From: Caballeronia temeraria
Lineage (GTDB): Bacteria; Pseudomonadota; Gammaproteobacteria; Burkholderiales; Burkholderiaceae
DNA length: 64,000 bases
Assembly (NCBI RefSeq): GCF_001544795.2
Contig: NZ_FCOI02000011.1
Span: forward strand, 1 to 64,000
Direction: 5' to 3'
Part shown: positions 1 through 10,100 of the stretch, piece after piece
How the letters are laid out: each line of letters opens with the position of its first letter
How positions within the stretch are numbered: position 1 is the first letter of the stretch
Position numbers and translations under genes: made by a program
The notes under the pieces: generated by a model
The model's database searches: none
What the model was told of the DNA's origin: nothing
The model's input: the letters and a program-made list of their open reading frames with translations, nothing else

Positions 1-335
1 TGCTAACTCGTCCATCTCACTGCGTCCGCCACACGTTGGTTTCCCTTGCATGCCCGGCGGCAGCGCGTAGCGCTGTGCCGGAACTCTTTCGTGCTGAACC
101 AGTGTGCTTAACGTTTTCGGGCGGCAGACCGTGCGCGATCCAAGCCGGGTCGGGCCTATGAGGGCACTTTTTAGGCGAGTGCCGCCGTGGACGAGAGAAC
201 TACCCAACGTGCGTGTGACCGCGGGCCTGAACGAGCTGCTTTCTTTGGTTACTTTCTTTGCAGCAGCAAAGAAAGTGACTGCCGCCCCGCACAGGGGCAG
301 TGCTAATAGACCACAACGAAAACGGGATCCGGCGA
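1..335 (+). repeat. Composite inverted-repeat element, copy 1 (right half only)
   Basis: This is the right-hand 'type 1' half of a repeat that recurs at 3721-4356 and 16107-16738; the left half would lie before the window. It carries an 11-bp-stem, 4-nt-loop hairpin at 251-276 (arms ACTTTCTTTGC and GCAAAGAAAGT), followed by a GC hairpin (GCCCC/GGGGC). It ends in a GGGATCCGGCGA motif near 335 that matches the left end of copy 3. The type 1 signature is GGGCACT..TTAGGCGAGTGCC around 160-182. Reading frames inside it look repeat-derived and not genic. No transposase and no target-site duplication are visible. Confidence 0.8.
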
Positions 336-473
336 TCTAATTTTCCGCCTATCGTTAAGAGCGCCGAGAAGGATATCTGGCGAACACAAGCTATATCCGG
401 GTAATTCCCGATCCACGCGTCGCGACCGAGACGTCCAAAACCCCATAAGGCGCACGAATTGCGCCACACCGCA

Positions 474-534
474 GATGCCTTGACTTTCGCCCGAGCGAAT
501 ACGATCATTCGATCACAGACAGAGCAAATGTTCA
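474..534 (+). promoter_or_regulatory. dalD promoter and putative DalR operator
   Basis: The -35 is TTGACT (480-485), then a 17-nt spacer and a -10 of GATCAT (503-508). The start-proximal dyad GAGCAAATGTTC (522-533) falls about +7 to +19, a usual place for a repressor. The 61-bp block matches the smoS promoter (12570 down to 12510, minus strand) at 45 of 61 positions. Most mismatches lie in the -35/-10 spacer, which points to conserved function. The rest of 336-621 shows no convincing gene. That the SorC-type regulator at 4415-5362 binds here is inferred from context. Confidence 0.65.
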
Positions 535-621
535 CTTCACCCGCATTGGCCGCCATTGCGGGTCACTGCGACCAGCCGTCCGCGAAGAACGGGCGCACCG
601 CCAATCAGAGGAAGAGACAAC

Positions 622-2001
622 ATGACTAGCGAAGCCAACGTGATCCTGCACATCGGCGCCGGGTCCTTTCATCGCGCGCATCAGGCGTGGTATCTGCATC
701 GACTGAACGAGACGGGCGACACAAGCTGGTCGCTCGCCGTCGGCAATATTCGCGGCGACATGAACGCCGTGCTCGACGCCCTCGCCGCGCAAAACGGCGA
801 ATACACGCTCGAAACCGTCACGCCGAAGGGCGAGCGCGAGTACGAAACCATCCGCGCGATCAAAAAGGTCGTGCCGTGGTCGGCGGACCTGGCCGAACTC
901 ATCGCCGTGGGCGCGGACCCGAAGACGAAGATCGTGTCGTTCACCGTCACCGAAGGCGGCTATTACCTCGACGAGCACGACAAACTCGACACCGCGAACG
1001 CCGATCTCGCCGCCGACCTCAAAGGCGCAAAAACCACGATCTACGGCGCGCTCGCCGCGATCCTCGATGCGCGCATGAAGAACGGCGCGGGCAAAGTGTC
1101 GCTGCAGAACTGCGACAACCTGCGCAGCAACGGCGACCGCTTCAAGGCGGGCATGCTGGAGTTTCTGGAGCGGCGCGGCGAGACCGCGCTGCGCGACTGG
1201 ATGATCGCGAACACATCGTGTCCGAACGCGATGGTCGACCGCATCACGCCGCGCCCGACGCCCGACGTCGCCGAGCGCGTGAAGGCCGCAACCGGCTTCG
1301 ACGACAAAGCGCCGGTGATGGGCGAGAAGTTTATCCAGTGGGTGATCGAAGACAATTTCATCGCCGGGCGGCCCGCGTGGGAGAAGGTCGGCGCGGAAAT
1401 GGTGGAATCGGTGCATCCGTACGAGGAGGCGAAAATACGCATCCTCAATGCGAGCCATAGCTGCATTGCGTGGGCGGGCACGCTCGTCGGCCTGCAATAC
1501 ATCCACGAAGGCACGCAGGACATGGAGATTCGCGCGCTCGCGGACGCCTACGTCACCGACGACGTCATTCCCTGCCTCACGCCGAGCCCGCTCGATCTGG
1601 CGAAGTATCGCGATGTCGTGCTCGACCGCTTCAGCAATCCGTACATCAAGGACACGAACCAGCGCGTCGCGGCCGACGGCTTCTCGAAGCTGCCGGGCTT
1701 CATCGCGCCGACGCTCTCCGAATGCTTCGCGCGCAAGGTCGATCCGGATTCGACCGCGATCCTGCCCGCGCTCTTCTTCCGCTTTCTCGAACGCTGGCAC
1801 GAAGGCAAGCTGCCGTATGCGTATCAGGATGGCGTGATGGACCCGGCGGTCGCGCACGCGTTCTTCACGGCGCCCGATCCAGTCAAGGCGTTCACCGCCG
1901 ACAAGCTCCTGTGGGGCAGCATGGCGCAGACCGAAGGGCTCGAGCGCGTGATGCGCAGCGCGATTTCGAAGGTCGATGCGTGGCTCGCCAATCGGCCATA
2001 A
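622..2001 (+). CDS. dalD: D-arabinitol 4-dehydrogenase (mannitol dehydrogenase family)
   Basis: NAD-dependent oxidation of D-arabinitol to D-xylulose, which the next gene product (XylB) phosphorylates. The 459-residue protein has the long-chain mannitol dehydrogenase fold, with an N-terminal nucleotide-binding start ([19 protein letters not shown]) and the family catalytic motif K271-x4-N276-x2-H279 in [14 protein letters not shown]. Its length and whole-protein character match Klebsiella-type DalD better than mannitol 2-dehydrogenases. The ATG at 622 is preferred over an upstream in-frame start at 556 because AGAGGAAGAG lies just before it. A strong sigma70-like promoter and operator precede it. 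Related polyols such as mannitol or sorbitol could also be substrates. Confidence 0.9.
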   Translation: MTSEANVILHIGAGSFHRAHQAWYLHRLNETGDTSWSLAVGNIRGDMNAVLDALAAQNGEYTLETVTPKGEREYETIRAIKKVVPWSADLAELIAVGADPKTKIVSFTVTEGGYYLDEHDKLDTANADLAADLKGAKTTIYGALAAILDARMKNGAGKVSLQNCDNLRSNGDRFKAGMLEFLERRGETALRDWMIANTSCPNAMVDRITPRPTPDVAERVKAATGFDDKAPVMGEKFIQWVIEDNFIAGRPAWEKVGAEMVESVHPYEEAKIRILNASHSCIAWAGTLVGLQYIHEGTQDMEIRALADAYVTDDVIPCLTPSPLDLAKYRDVVLDRFSNPYIKDTNQRVAADGFSKLPGFIAPTLSECFARKVDPDSTAILPALFFRFLERWHEGKLPYAYQDGVMDPAVAHAFFTAPDPVKAFTADKLLWGSMAQTEGLERVMRSAISKVDAWLANRP

Positions 2002-2185
2002 GCGCGACCATAACAGCGATGTTATCGCCACGTTAATCGCCAGCGTGAAGCGCGCGCCGCGCCGCTCGGGTAATGTGCTCATGGCGCGCCGTCGTGCATG
2101 GCGTTAAATTAGCGCCTCCCGCTGAATTGGCGTCACGCCTGGTTTCCGGCCGGGCTCGATCCCGGCAACGACAAAGGGTCCGTTC

Positions 2186-3667
2186 ATGTACTTAGGCATC
2201 GACCTCGGCACCTCCGAAGTGAAAGTGCTGCTGCTCGCGAGCGACGGCAGCGTCATCGGCACGGCGGGCACGCCGTTCACCGTATCGCGTCCGAAGCCGC
2301 GCTGGTCGGAGCAGAATCCGCTCGACTGGTGGGAAGGCACGCGCGCCGCGCTCTTCAAGCTGCGCGAGAAGTTTCCCGATGCGTTCTCGCAGGTGCGCGG
2401 CATCGGCCTCTCCGGTCAGATGCACGGCGCGGTGCTGCTCGACTCGCAGGACAACGTGCTGCGCCCCGCGATCCTCTGGAACGACATGCGCAGCGACAAG
2501 GAATGCGCCGAGCTTTACGAACGCGCGCCGAACCTTCACGAGATCGCCGGCAATCTGGCAATGCCCGGTTTCACCGCGCCGAAGCTGCTCTGGGTGGCAC
2601 ACAACGAGCCGGAGATTTTCAAGCAGACCGCCTGCGTGCTGTTGCCGAAGGATTATCTGCGCATGCATCTGACGGGCACGAAGGTATCCGATCCATCGGA
2701 TGCCGCGGGCACGCTCTGGCTCGATGTCGCGCGCCGCGACTGGTCCGACGAGTTGCTCGCCGCGTGCAGCATGTCGCGCCAGCAGATGCCGTCGCTTGCG
2801 GAGGGCAGCGAGCCGTCGGGCACGTTGCGGCCGGAGCTTGCGCGCGAATTCGGTTTGCGCGAAGGCGTGATCGTCGCGGCGGGCGGCGGCGACAATGCCG
2901 CGAGCGCGGTGGGCATCGGCGCGACCGATCCGGGCGATGGCTTTTTGTCGCTCGGCACATCGGGCGTGCTGTGCGTGATCGGCGATCGTTTCCGGCCGAA
3001 CCCGGCGTCGGCGGTGCATGCGTTTTGTCACGCGATTCCGGATCGGTGGCATCAGATGAGCGTGGTGCTGTCCGCGGCGAGTTGCCTGCGCTGGGTGTGC
3101 AAGCTGACATCGACGGATGAGCCGACCTTGCTGGCCGAGATCGAAGCATTGCCTGCCGATGTGCTGCCTTCGGCGCCTTTGTTCCTGCCGTATCTGAGCG
3201 GCGAGCGCACGCCGCACAACGATCCGTACGCGCAGGGCGTGTTCTTCGGGATGACGCACGCGACCGATCGTGCGCTGCTCGGCTATTCGGTGCTGGAAGG
3301 CGTGACGCTTTCGCTGACGGATGGCCTCGACGCGCTGGAATCGGCGGGTACGCAGGCGCGGGCTTTGTCGATGCTCGGCGGCGGTGCGCGCAGCGCGTAC
3401 TGGGCGCAGATGTTCGCCGATGCCTTCGATACCCCGACGCGCACGCACGGCGGCGGCGAGACCGGGGCGGCGCTCGGCGCAGCGCGGCTGGGGTGGCTTG
3501 CGGCCGGCGGCGATCCTTCGACCGTCCTTGCCAAGCCTGAAATCAAGCAGGAATTCACGCCGGATGCCGGGCGGCATGAGTTGCTGCGGCAGCGGTTGAA
3601 AGGGTTTCGGGAGTTGTATCAGCATGTCAGGCCGTTGTTTGATCCCGCGCGGCCTCGGTTGGCTTGA
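2186..3667 (+). CDS. xylB: Xylulokinase (FGGY family)
   Basis: ATP-dependent phosphorylation of D-xylulose to xylulose 5-phosphate, feeding the pentose phosphate pathway. The 493-residue protein has the ATPase-core start GIDLGTSEVKVLLL, the substrate motif GLSGQMHGAVLLD, the catalytic Asp in GGGDNAASAVG (about D236), and a C-terminal phosphate-binding stretch LSMLGGGARSAYWAQM. It lies 184 bp after dalD on the same strand, so DalD and XylB form a two-step route from arabinitol. AAAGGG precedes the ATG. The gap holds a short inverted repeat (ATAACA-4-TGTTAT, 2010-2025) of unknown role. The stop is followed within 60 bp by repeat copy 2. Confidence 0.92.
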   Translation: MYLGIDLGTSEVKVLLLASDGSVIGTAGTPFTVSRPKPRWSEQNPLDWWEGTRAALFKLREKFPDAFSQVRGIGLSGQMHGAVLLDSQDNVLRPAILWNDMRSDKECAELYERAPNLHEIAGNLAMPGFTAPKLLWVAHNEPEIFKQTACVLLPKDYLRMHLTGTKVSDPSDAAGTLWLDVARRDWSDELLAACSMSRQQMPSLAEGSEPSGTLRPELAREFGLREGVIVAAGGGDNAASAVGIGATDPGDGFLSLGTSGVLCVIGDRFRPNPASAVHAFCHAIPDRWHQMSVVLSAASCLRWVCKLTSTDEPTLLAEIEALPADVLPSAPLFLPYLSGERTPHNDPYAQGVFFGMTHATDRALLGYSVLEGVTLSLTDGLDALESAGTQARALSMLGGGARSAYWAQMFADAFDTPTRTHGGGETGAALGAARLGWLAAGGDPSTVLAKPEIKQEFTPDAGRHELLRQRLKGFRELYQHVRPLFDPARPRLA

Positions 3668-3720
3668 TTTTGTGGTGCTGCTGGGCTTTTATGGAACGTA
3701 CGGGTTTGCTAGTTTTGTTG

Positions 3721-4356
3721 GTGGTGGGTCCCGGTTTCTTTGTGGTCTATTAGCACTGCCCCTATGCGGGGCGGCAGTCACTTTCTTTGCTGCTGCAAAG
3801 AAAGTAACCAAAGAAAGCAGCTCGTTCAGGCCCGCGGTCACACGCACGTTGGGTAGTTCTCTCGTCCACGGCGGCACTCGCCTAAAGAGTGCCCTCGAAG
3901 GACTAACCGGGCTTGGCTCGCGCACGGTCTGACAAGCTATTCGTTTCAGGGCGCTGGTTCAGCACGAAAGTGTTCCGGCACAGCGCTGCGCGCTGCCGCC
4001 GGGTATGCAAGGGAAACCAACGGGACGCATGTGCGGTGAGATGGAAGCGTTAGCGAAAAAGCCTGGACGGACCCGATTGACCCATCGGTCGCGAAGCGGG
4101 CCGGAGCTATTTGGTGCTGAACCGGTTTGCTGTGCGGTGCGATGTGGCAGACCGTGCGCGAGCCAAGCCCGGTTGGGCCTTTGAGGGCGACACTTAGGCG
4201 AGTGCCGCCTGGGACGAGAGAACTACCCAAATTGCGTGTGACCGCGGGCCTGAGAAGCTGCTTTCTTTGGTTACTTTCTTTGCAGCAGCAAAGAAAGTGA
4301 CTGCCGCCCCGCACAGGGGCAGTGCTAATAGACCAAAAAGAAAACGGGACCCAGCG
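3721..4356. repeat. Composite inverted-repeat element, copy 2
   Basis: Two diverged copies of a roughly 300-bp unit lie head to head. The left half (3721 to about 4060, reverse orientation) is type 1; the right half (about 4075-4356, forward) is type 2, marked by GGGCGACACTTAGG. Both outer arms carry the hairpin of copy 1 (3780-3805 and 4273-4298) plus a GC hairpin and end in GGGTCCCG/CGGGACCC. The centre (about 4000-4110) is not palindromic. It fills the gap between xylB and dalR and ends about 60 bp before the dalR start. Outside the arms the flanks are GT-rich on the left and CA-rich on the right. Confidence 0.85.
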
Positions 4357-4414
4357 ACAAAAATAAACCACCTCCACAACCCCCAAAGAAACCAAAGCAA
4401 AAAAACCAAACACA

Positions 4415-5362
4415 GTGCCCAAATCCACCGAAAAACTTGATCTCGCGACGCGCGCAGCGTGGCTCTACTACGTCGCCGGCAACACCCAAAACGAGATCGC
4501 CGAAAAGCTGCAGATCTCGCGTCCGGTGGCGCAGCGGCTCGTCGCGTTCGCGGTCGAAAAGAACCTGATCCGCGTCCGCGTCGATCATCGCATCGCGGAT
4601 TGTCTGTCGCTCGCGAAAGCGCTCAGCGACCGCTACGGTCTCGCGATGTGCGAAGTCGTGCCCATCGACGGCGATGCGCCCGAACAGGTCGACCGCAAGC
4701 TCGCCGTCGCGGGCGCGCAGGTCATGGAGCGCTATCTGCTCGAAGAAAAGCCGCTCGTCGTGTCGATCGGCAGCGGGCGCACGTTGAAGGCGTGCGTCGC
4801 GCAGATTGGGCAGATCGATCGGCCGCAGCATCGCTTCGTGTCGATGGTCGGCGCAATCGCGCAGGATGGCTCGTCGAACCGCTATGACGTCGCGCAGCAG
4901 CTATCGGAGAAAACCGGCGGCAAGCACTTCATGCTGCCCGCGCCGCTCATGGCCGATAGCGTCGCCGAGCGCGAGCAATGGGTCAGTCACCGGCTGTATC
5001 GAATCGTCGGCGAGCTGGCGCAGCAGGCGGACGTGGCGTTCGTCGGCATCGGCAATGTGGGCGTGAATTGCCCGCTGCATCAGGACGGCTTCATCACACG
5101 CACGGAAGTCGACGAAATGATGTCGGCGGGCGCGGTCGCCGAATGGCTCGGCCTGCCGATCGATGGCGACGGCCGACGCGTACAGTCGAAGACCGGCGCG
5201 CGCGCGACGAGCCTCGAACTCGACTCGCCACCGAAGCGCCCGACGATCGGCTTCGCCGGCGGCGAGCGCAAGCGCGAGGCGCTGATCGCGGCGCTGAAGG
5301 GAAAATGGCTGTCGGGACTCGTGACCGACGAGCTATGTGCGAAAGCGGCGCTCGAAGCCTGA
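4415..5362 (+). CDS. dalR: SorC/DeoR-type sugar-binding transcriptional regulator (DalR-like)
   Basis: Probable polyol-responsive repressor or activator of dalD-xylB and the smo operon. The 315-residue protein has an N-terminal helix-turn-helix (residues about 15-48, NTQNEIAEKLQISRPVAQRLVAFA) and a C-terminal SorC effector domain (about 60-310) with the family-typical VVSIGSGRTLKACV and FVGIGNVG stretches. The start is GTG at 4415. No Shine-Dalgarno is visible: the leader is an A/C-rich tract directly after repeat copy 2, so native upstream DNA may have been displaced by the element. The role is inferred from family and location; the symbol is by analogy. Confidence 0.8.
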   Translation: MPKSTEKLDLATRAAWLYYVAGNTQNEIAEKLQISRPVAQRLVAFAVEKNLIRVRVDHRIADCLSLAKALSDRYGLAMCEVVPIDGDAPEQVDRKLAVAGAQVMERYLLEEKPLVVSIGSGRTLKACVAQIGQIDRPQHRFVSMVGAIAQDGSSNRYDVAQQLSEKTGGKHFMLPAPLMADSVAEREQWVSHRLYRIVGELAQQADVAFVGIGNVGVNCPLHQDGFITRTEVDEMMSAGAVAEWLGLPIDGDGRRVQSKTGARATSLELDSPPKRPTIGFAGGERKREALIAALKGKWLSGLVTDELCAKAALEA

Positions 5363-5366
5363 CGGC

Positions 5367-6218
5367 TCAGAAGTCGATTTCGGCTTCGACTTCCTGCCCG
5401 ACTTCCAGCGCGACGCCCTCGCCTTCCAGGATGATCGCGTTCTTGCCGAAAGTGAGCGCGCCGTCGAACTGATCGCTGCCGCGATACGCGCTCATCGTGT
5501 CGAGCGGCTCATGCGGCCATGCCGGATTCGGCGCGCCCGTGTCCTGATCGATCGACGGAATCGGGCAGCGCGTGCAGAGCTTTACAAGCCGCAACTGCAC
5601 GTCGCCGATGCGCATTTCGCCGACGTAGTCCTCTTCGTAGGCATCGAGTCCTTCGATCACGAGATTCGGACGAAAGCGATTCGCCGCGATGCCCGGCGCG
5701 CCTTTCACCGACAAGCGCGCATTCAGATCGTCGAGCGATGCCTGCCCGACCACCAGCAACGGAAACTGATCCGCGAAACGCGTGTGCGTGGCGTGCGGCG
5801 CGGTCCATTCGTCGCTGACATCGCGACGCGACGACGGCGCGAATCGCGCAAGACGCGCGGGCGCACCGAGGAACGCGCTGAACCATTGCGCGGTGTGCTC
5901 GCCCGTGTCGAGCGCATCGACCGTGTCGCGCCAGACCGTTGCGCGCATCGGCTTCGCATCCACGAGCGATTCGGCGCGCAAGGGCGTGCGCAGCGTCGGC
6001 ATGCCGGGCGCATCGATGACGAGATCGCCGGCATCGAACGCGGTGCGGATCAGCGCCATGCGCGCATGCGAGCGCTGCGTGAACATGCCGCCGGCCGGGT
6101 CGGTCACCATCCAGTGACGATCGTATTCGAGGCCGGTTTCGAAAAGCATCGCGCGACGCAGGGAAATGCCCGCGCAGGACTTGATCGGATAGACGAAGAG
6201 TTCGTTCAGGACGGGCAT
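5367..6218 (-). CDS. MOSC-domain protein (YcbX/mARC-like molybdenum-cofactor sulfurase C-terminal family)
   Basis: The 283-residue protein has the MOSC N-terminal beta-barrel (residues about 1-120, starting LNELFVYPIKSCAGISL) and a MOSC domain (about 135-280). The conserved cysteine region is K-L-C215-T-R-C218-P-I-P-S-I-D, where C218 corresponds to the molybdenum-ligating cysteine of YcbX/mARC proteins. Such proteins reduce N-hydroxylated bases. No ferredoxin-like C-terminal domain is present (E. coli YcbX has one), so a separate electron donor would be needed. Its stop lies 4 bp from the end of dalR (convergent). A functional link to polyol use is not evident. Confidence 0.82.
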   Translation of the reverse strand: MPVLNELFVYPIKSCAGISLRRAMLFETGLEYDRHWMVTDPAGGMFTQRSHARMALIRTAFDAGDLVIDAPGMPTLRTPLRAESLVDAKPMRATVWRDTVDALDTGEHTAQWFSAFLGAPARLARFAPSSRRDVSDEWTAPHATHTRFADQFPLLVVGQASLDDLNARLSVKGAPGIAANRFRPNLVIEGLDAYEEDYVGEMRIGDVQLRLVKLCTRCPIPSIDQDTGAPNPAWPHEPLDTMSAYRGSDQFDGALTFGKNAIILEGEGVALEVGQEVEAEIDF

Positions 6219-6286
6219 GGCGATATCGGGGAATCGGCGCCGGTCATCGGATGTGGCCGGTCAGAACCGGGATTATCCTACGCACC

Positions 6287-6321
6287 AAAAAAACACGGCG
6301 CCGTCCTCTCGAACGGCGCCG
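6287..6321 (-). terminator. Rho-independent terminator of the smo operon
   Basis: The perfect 9-bp stem CGGCGCCGT/ACGGCGCCG (6296-6321) has an 8-nt loop and is followed on the minus strand by GTG and seven T (plus-strand A-run 6287-6293). It lies just past the smoK stop. Confidence 0.85.
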
Positions 6322-6344
6322 CGTCTGCCAGATTTGCAAAACCC

Positions 6345-7481
<1,137 letters not shown>

Positions 7482-7526
7482 GGTGTGTGTCTCCAGTCTT
7501 CATTAGCGATGCGATGAACGCCGTCG

Positions 7527-8240
7527 CTATCTGAGTTCGAACGTCGCGTTCTGCAGCCATTGCTCGACGAGCGCAGGCAGCCGCGTCATGTCGTCGAATA
7601 CCACGTGCGCGCCCGCTTTTTCGAGCGCGCCAATCTGTCCTCCGGTCGCGTGTCCGCCGCCGATGAAACCGAGCACCGGCATGCCCGCCGCCCGCGCCGC
7701 CGTCACGCCGGTCACGCTGTCTTCGACGACGAGGCAGCGCAGGGGATCGATGCGCATCGCGCGCGCCGCCGCGAGATACACGTCGGGCGCGGGCTTCGGG
7801 TTCGCGACCATGTCCGCGCAAAAACGCCGCTCGCCGAAGAAGCGTTGCAGGCCCGTGCGCTGAAGGACGGCATCGACATAGGTGGAAAAGCTGTTGCTCG
7901 CGCACGCCTTCGTGAACGGAACGGCCGCGAGCGCCTCGGCAATGCCCGGCACGGCCGGCGCCTCGATCGCCGCCGCTTCGACCGCGCGCCGGATCGCGAC
8001 GACCTGATCGTGCGTCAGCGTGCGGTTCACCGTATCGGCGGCGCTCGCGAGCACGGCCTCGATGCGCAGGCCGAGCAGCGGCATCACGACCGGCGCGACA
8101 TCGACGCCCGGCCACAGCGCCTGCAATTCGCTCACAAGCATGCGCGCCGCCACCGCTTCGCTGTCGATCAGCACGCCGTCGCAATCGCAGATCAGCAGGC
8201 GATCTTCGACGTTGGCCTCTCTGGATGGAGTGAGATTCAC
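7527..8240 (-). CDS. HAD-superfamily (subfamily IA) sugar-phosphate phosphatase-like hydrolase
   Basis: The 237-residue haloacid dehalogenase-type phosphatase has motif I DCDGV (D19, D21), motif II CASNS, motif III lysine in NPKPAPDVYL and motif IV VVEDSVTGVTAA. The cap domain (residues about 30-100) is the beta-phosphoglucomutase/GPP type. It lies 10 bp after smoG and 45 bp before smoK, inside the importer operon. A role in removing inhibitory polyol or sugar phosphates is plausible by context; the substrate cannot be read from sequence. Confidence 0.82.
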   Translation of the reverse strand: MNLTPSREANVEDRLLICDCDGVLIDSEAVAARMLVSELQALWPGVDVAPVVMPLLGLRIEAVLASAADTVNRTLTHDQVVAIRRAVEAAAIEAPAVPGIAEALAAVPFTKACASNSFSTYVDAVLQRTGLQRFFGERRFCADMVANPKPAPDVYLAAARAMRIDPLRCLVVEDSVTGVTAARAAGMPVLGFIGGGHATGGQIGALEKAGAHVVFDDMTRLPALVEQWLQNATFELR

Positions 8241-8250
8241 GAGAGCGTCC

Positions 8251-9102
8251 TCACTTCACCGCGCCAAACGTCAGGCCGCGAACAAGCTGCTTCTGCGAGA
8301 CCCAGCCGACGATGAGAATCGGCGCGACCGCGAGCAGCGAAGCCGCCGAGAGCTTGGCCCAGAACAAGCCTTCCGGACTCGAATACGACGCGATGAACAC
8401 CGTCAGCGGCGCCGCGTTCGAGCTCGACAGGTTGATGCTCCAGAACGCCTCGTTCCACGACAGGATGATGAGCAAGAGACCCGTCGATGCGAGACCGGGC
8501 AACGCCATCGGCATCAGCAGATAGACGATTTCCTGCCACGTCGTCGCGCCGTCGATACGGCCCGCTTCCAGAATGTCCTTCGGCACTTCGTTGAAGTACG
8601 TGTAGGCCATCCATACGGCAATCGGCAGATTGATCAGCGTGTAGACGATGATGAGCCCGGACACCGTATCGAGCAGGCCCGTGTTCTTCCACAGCAGATA
8701 GATCGGCACGAGCACGCCGACCGACGGCATCATCTTGGTCGACAGCATCCACAGCAGCACCGACTGCGTTTTCTTGGTCGGGAAGAAGGCCATCGCGTAG
8801 GCGCACGGCACGGCCAGAATCAGGCAGAGCAGCGTGACGCCGACCGAGATCAGCACCGAATTCCACGCGAAGCCGAAGTAATTGCTGCGCGCGAACACCT
8901 CGCGGAAGCTGTCGAGCGTCGGCGTGAAGAAGAGCGACGACGAATACGCCTGCTGCTCGGTCTTGAACGCGGTGATCGTCATCCAGAAGATCGGGAAGAA
9001 CAGCAGGATGGAAAAGATCCACGCGACGATGCCAGGCACCACGTTCTTCACGTGACCGAGCGCGGTGGTCCGCGGACGGCCGTTGACCGATTGCGTGCTC
9101 AT
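8251..9102 (-). CDS. smoG: Polyol ABC transporter permease (SmoG/MalG type)
   Basis: Inner-membrane permease with about six hydrophobic segments (first about residues 21-43, IVAWIFSILLFFPIFWMTI) and the cytoplasmic EAA loop EAGRIDGATTWQEIV that contacts SmoK. Length 283 residues. The start ATG at 9102 overlaps the smoF stop by 4 bp (ATGA), which indicates translational coupling. A longer frame running upstream to 9951 overlaps smoF out of frame and is not credible. It pairs with SmoF. Confidence 0.88.
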   Translation of the reverse strand: MSTQSVNGRPRTTALGHVKNVVPGIVAWIFSILLFFPIFWMTITAFKTEQQAYSSSLFFTPTLDSFREVFARSNYFGFAWNSVLISVGVTLLCLILAVPCAYAMAFFPTKKTQSVLLWMLSTKMMPSVGVLVPIYLLWKNTGLLDTVSGLIIVYTLINLPIAVWMAYTYFNEVPKDILEAGRIDGATTWQEIVYLLMPMALPGLASTGLLLIILSWNEAFWSINLSSSNAAPLTVFIASYSSPEGLFWAKLSAASLLAVAPILIVGWVSQKQLVRGLTFGAVK

Positions 9103-10037
9103 GACTCGTACTCCCCTTTGAGGTTCTTCGCGAGCATTCTCACGAGGAAGAACGCGACGATATTGGCGAGAATCACCGCGAGAATGCCGCCCGCCGATGC
9201 CAGACCGACGTCGAACTGCTGCAGGCCGAGCGCGTAGATCAGGTACGACAGATTGGTGGTCGCGGTGCCGGGGCCGCCGCCCGTCGTCGTATAGATTTCC
9301 GCGAAGATCGACAGCAGGAAGATGGTTTCCATCATCACGACGACGGCGACCGCGCGCCTCAGATGCGGCAGCGTGATGAAGAAGAACATCGCGAACGGGC
9401 CCGCGCCGTCGATGCGCGCCGCTTCCTTCTGTTCCTGGTCGAGCGACTGGATCGCCGTGAAGAGAATAAGGAACGCGAACGGCAGCCACTGCCACGCGAC
9501 GATCACGATCACCGCGAAGAGCGGATAGTCGGCGAACCAGTCGATTGGCTGCATGCCCATCGAACGCATCAGGCTGGCGATGAGGCCGTACACCGGATGC
9601 AGGATCATGTTCTTCCAGATGAGCGCGGAGACCGTCGGCATCACGAAGAACGGCGCGATCACGAGCAGACGCGCGATGCCCTGGCCGAAGAACTTGCGAT
9701 CGAACAGCACGGCGAGCAGCACGCCGCCCACGACCGTGATGACGAGCACCGAGATGATCAGCGTCAGCGTGTGGCCGATGGACGGCCCGAACGCCGGATC
9801 GGTGACGAGGAACTCGAAGTTGTCGAAGCCCGCGAAACCTTTGACATCGGGATTCAGCAGGTTGTAGCGCGAGAACGAAAACCAGATCGTCATCGCGAGC
9901 GGAATGGCCATCCACAGGAAGAGCAGTCCGGTCGAAGGCGAGATCAGCCATCGCACTGACTTCGCGCGCCGCTTGTCGCGTTCGGCGGCGGACTCCTCCA
10001 GATGATGATCGGTGATGGGGGGATTCAGTTGACTCAT
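9099..10037 (-). CDS. smoF: Polyol ABC transporter permease (SmoF/MalF type)
   Basis: The 312-residue inner-membrane permease has six predicted membrane segments (first about residues 32-52) and the EAA motif EAARIDGAGPFAMFFFITLPHL. The N-terminal roughly 28 residues are hydrophilic and cytosolic. Translation overlaps smoG by 4 bp. The gene is separated from smoE by 63 bp that contain an intercistronic hairpin. It forms the membrane channel with SmoG. Confidence 0.88.
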   Translation of the reverse strand: MSQLNPPITDHHLEESAAERDKRRAKSVRWLISPSTGLLFLWMAIPLAMTIWFSFSRYNLLNPDVKGFAGFDNFEFLVTDPAFGPSIGHTLTLIISVLVITVVGGVLLAVLFDRKFFGQGIARLLVIAPFFVMPTVSALIWKNMILHPVYGLIASLMRSMGMQPIDWFADYPLFAVIVIVAWQWLPFAFLILFTAIQSLDQEQKEAARIDGAGPFAMFFFITLPHLRRAVAVVVMMETIFLLSIFAEIYTTTGGGPGTATTNLSYLIYALGLQQFDVGLASAGGILAVILANIVAFFLVRMLAKNLKGEYES

Positions 10038-10063
10038 CGTTTCACCTCTCGATGATGCTTCGC

Positions 10064-10087
10064 GGGCCGCATCAGGCGACGCGGCCC
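10064..10087 (-). promoter_or_regulatory. Intercistronic hairpin between smoE and smoF
   Basis: The 7-bp stem GGGCCGC/GCGGCCC has a 10-nt loop and no following T-run. Such structures after a binding-protein gene often stabilise the upstream mRNA, so that the binding protein exceeds the permeases. Confidence 0.5.
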
Positions 10088-10100
10088 GTCACGACAACAA

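Noticed and set aside
104..340. Small reading frames inside the repeats (also 3624-3932, 4194-4428, 15835-16269, 16490-16774)
   Set aside because: They share the same FFAAAKKVT-type peptide because they all translate the hairpin of the repeat on one strand or the other; no ribosome site and no independent coding signal. Similar spurious hypothetical proteins are common in Burkholderia annotations.
200..556. Minus-strand frame over the dalD promoter, and the 12509 start of the frame at 12509-12883
   Set aside because: Their similar peptides (DRMI..A.VKAS) come from the duplicated promoter/operator block, not from homologous proteins.
2010..2025. ATAACA-GCGA-TGTTAT inverted repeat between dalD and xylB as an operator
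   Set aside because: It lies within ten bases of the dalD stop, is short, and does not match the operator block at dalD/smoS; it could be incidental.
8251..9951. 566-residue version of the smoG permease
   Set aside because: The extra N-terminal part overlaps smoF in another frame; the 9102 ATG with a 4-bp overlap is a standard coupled start.
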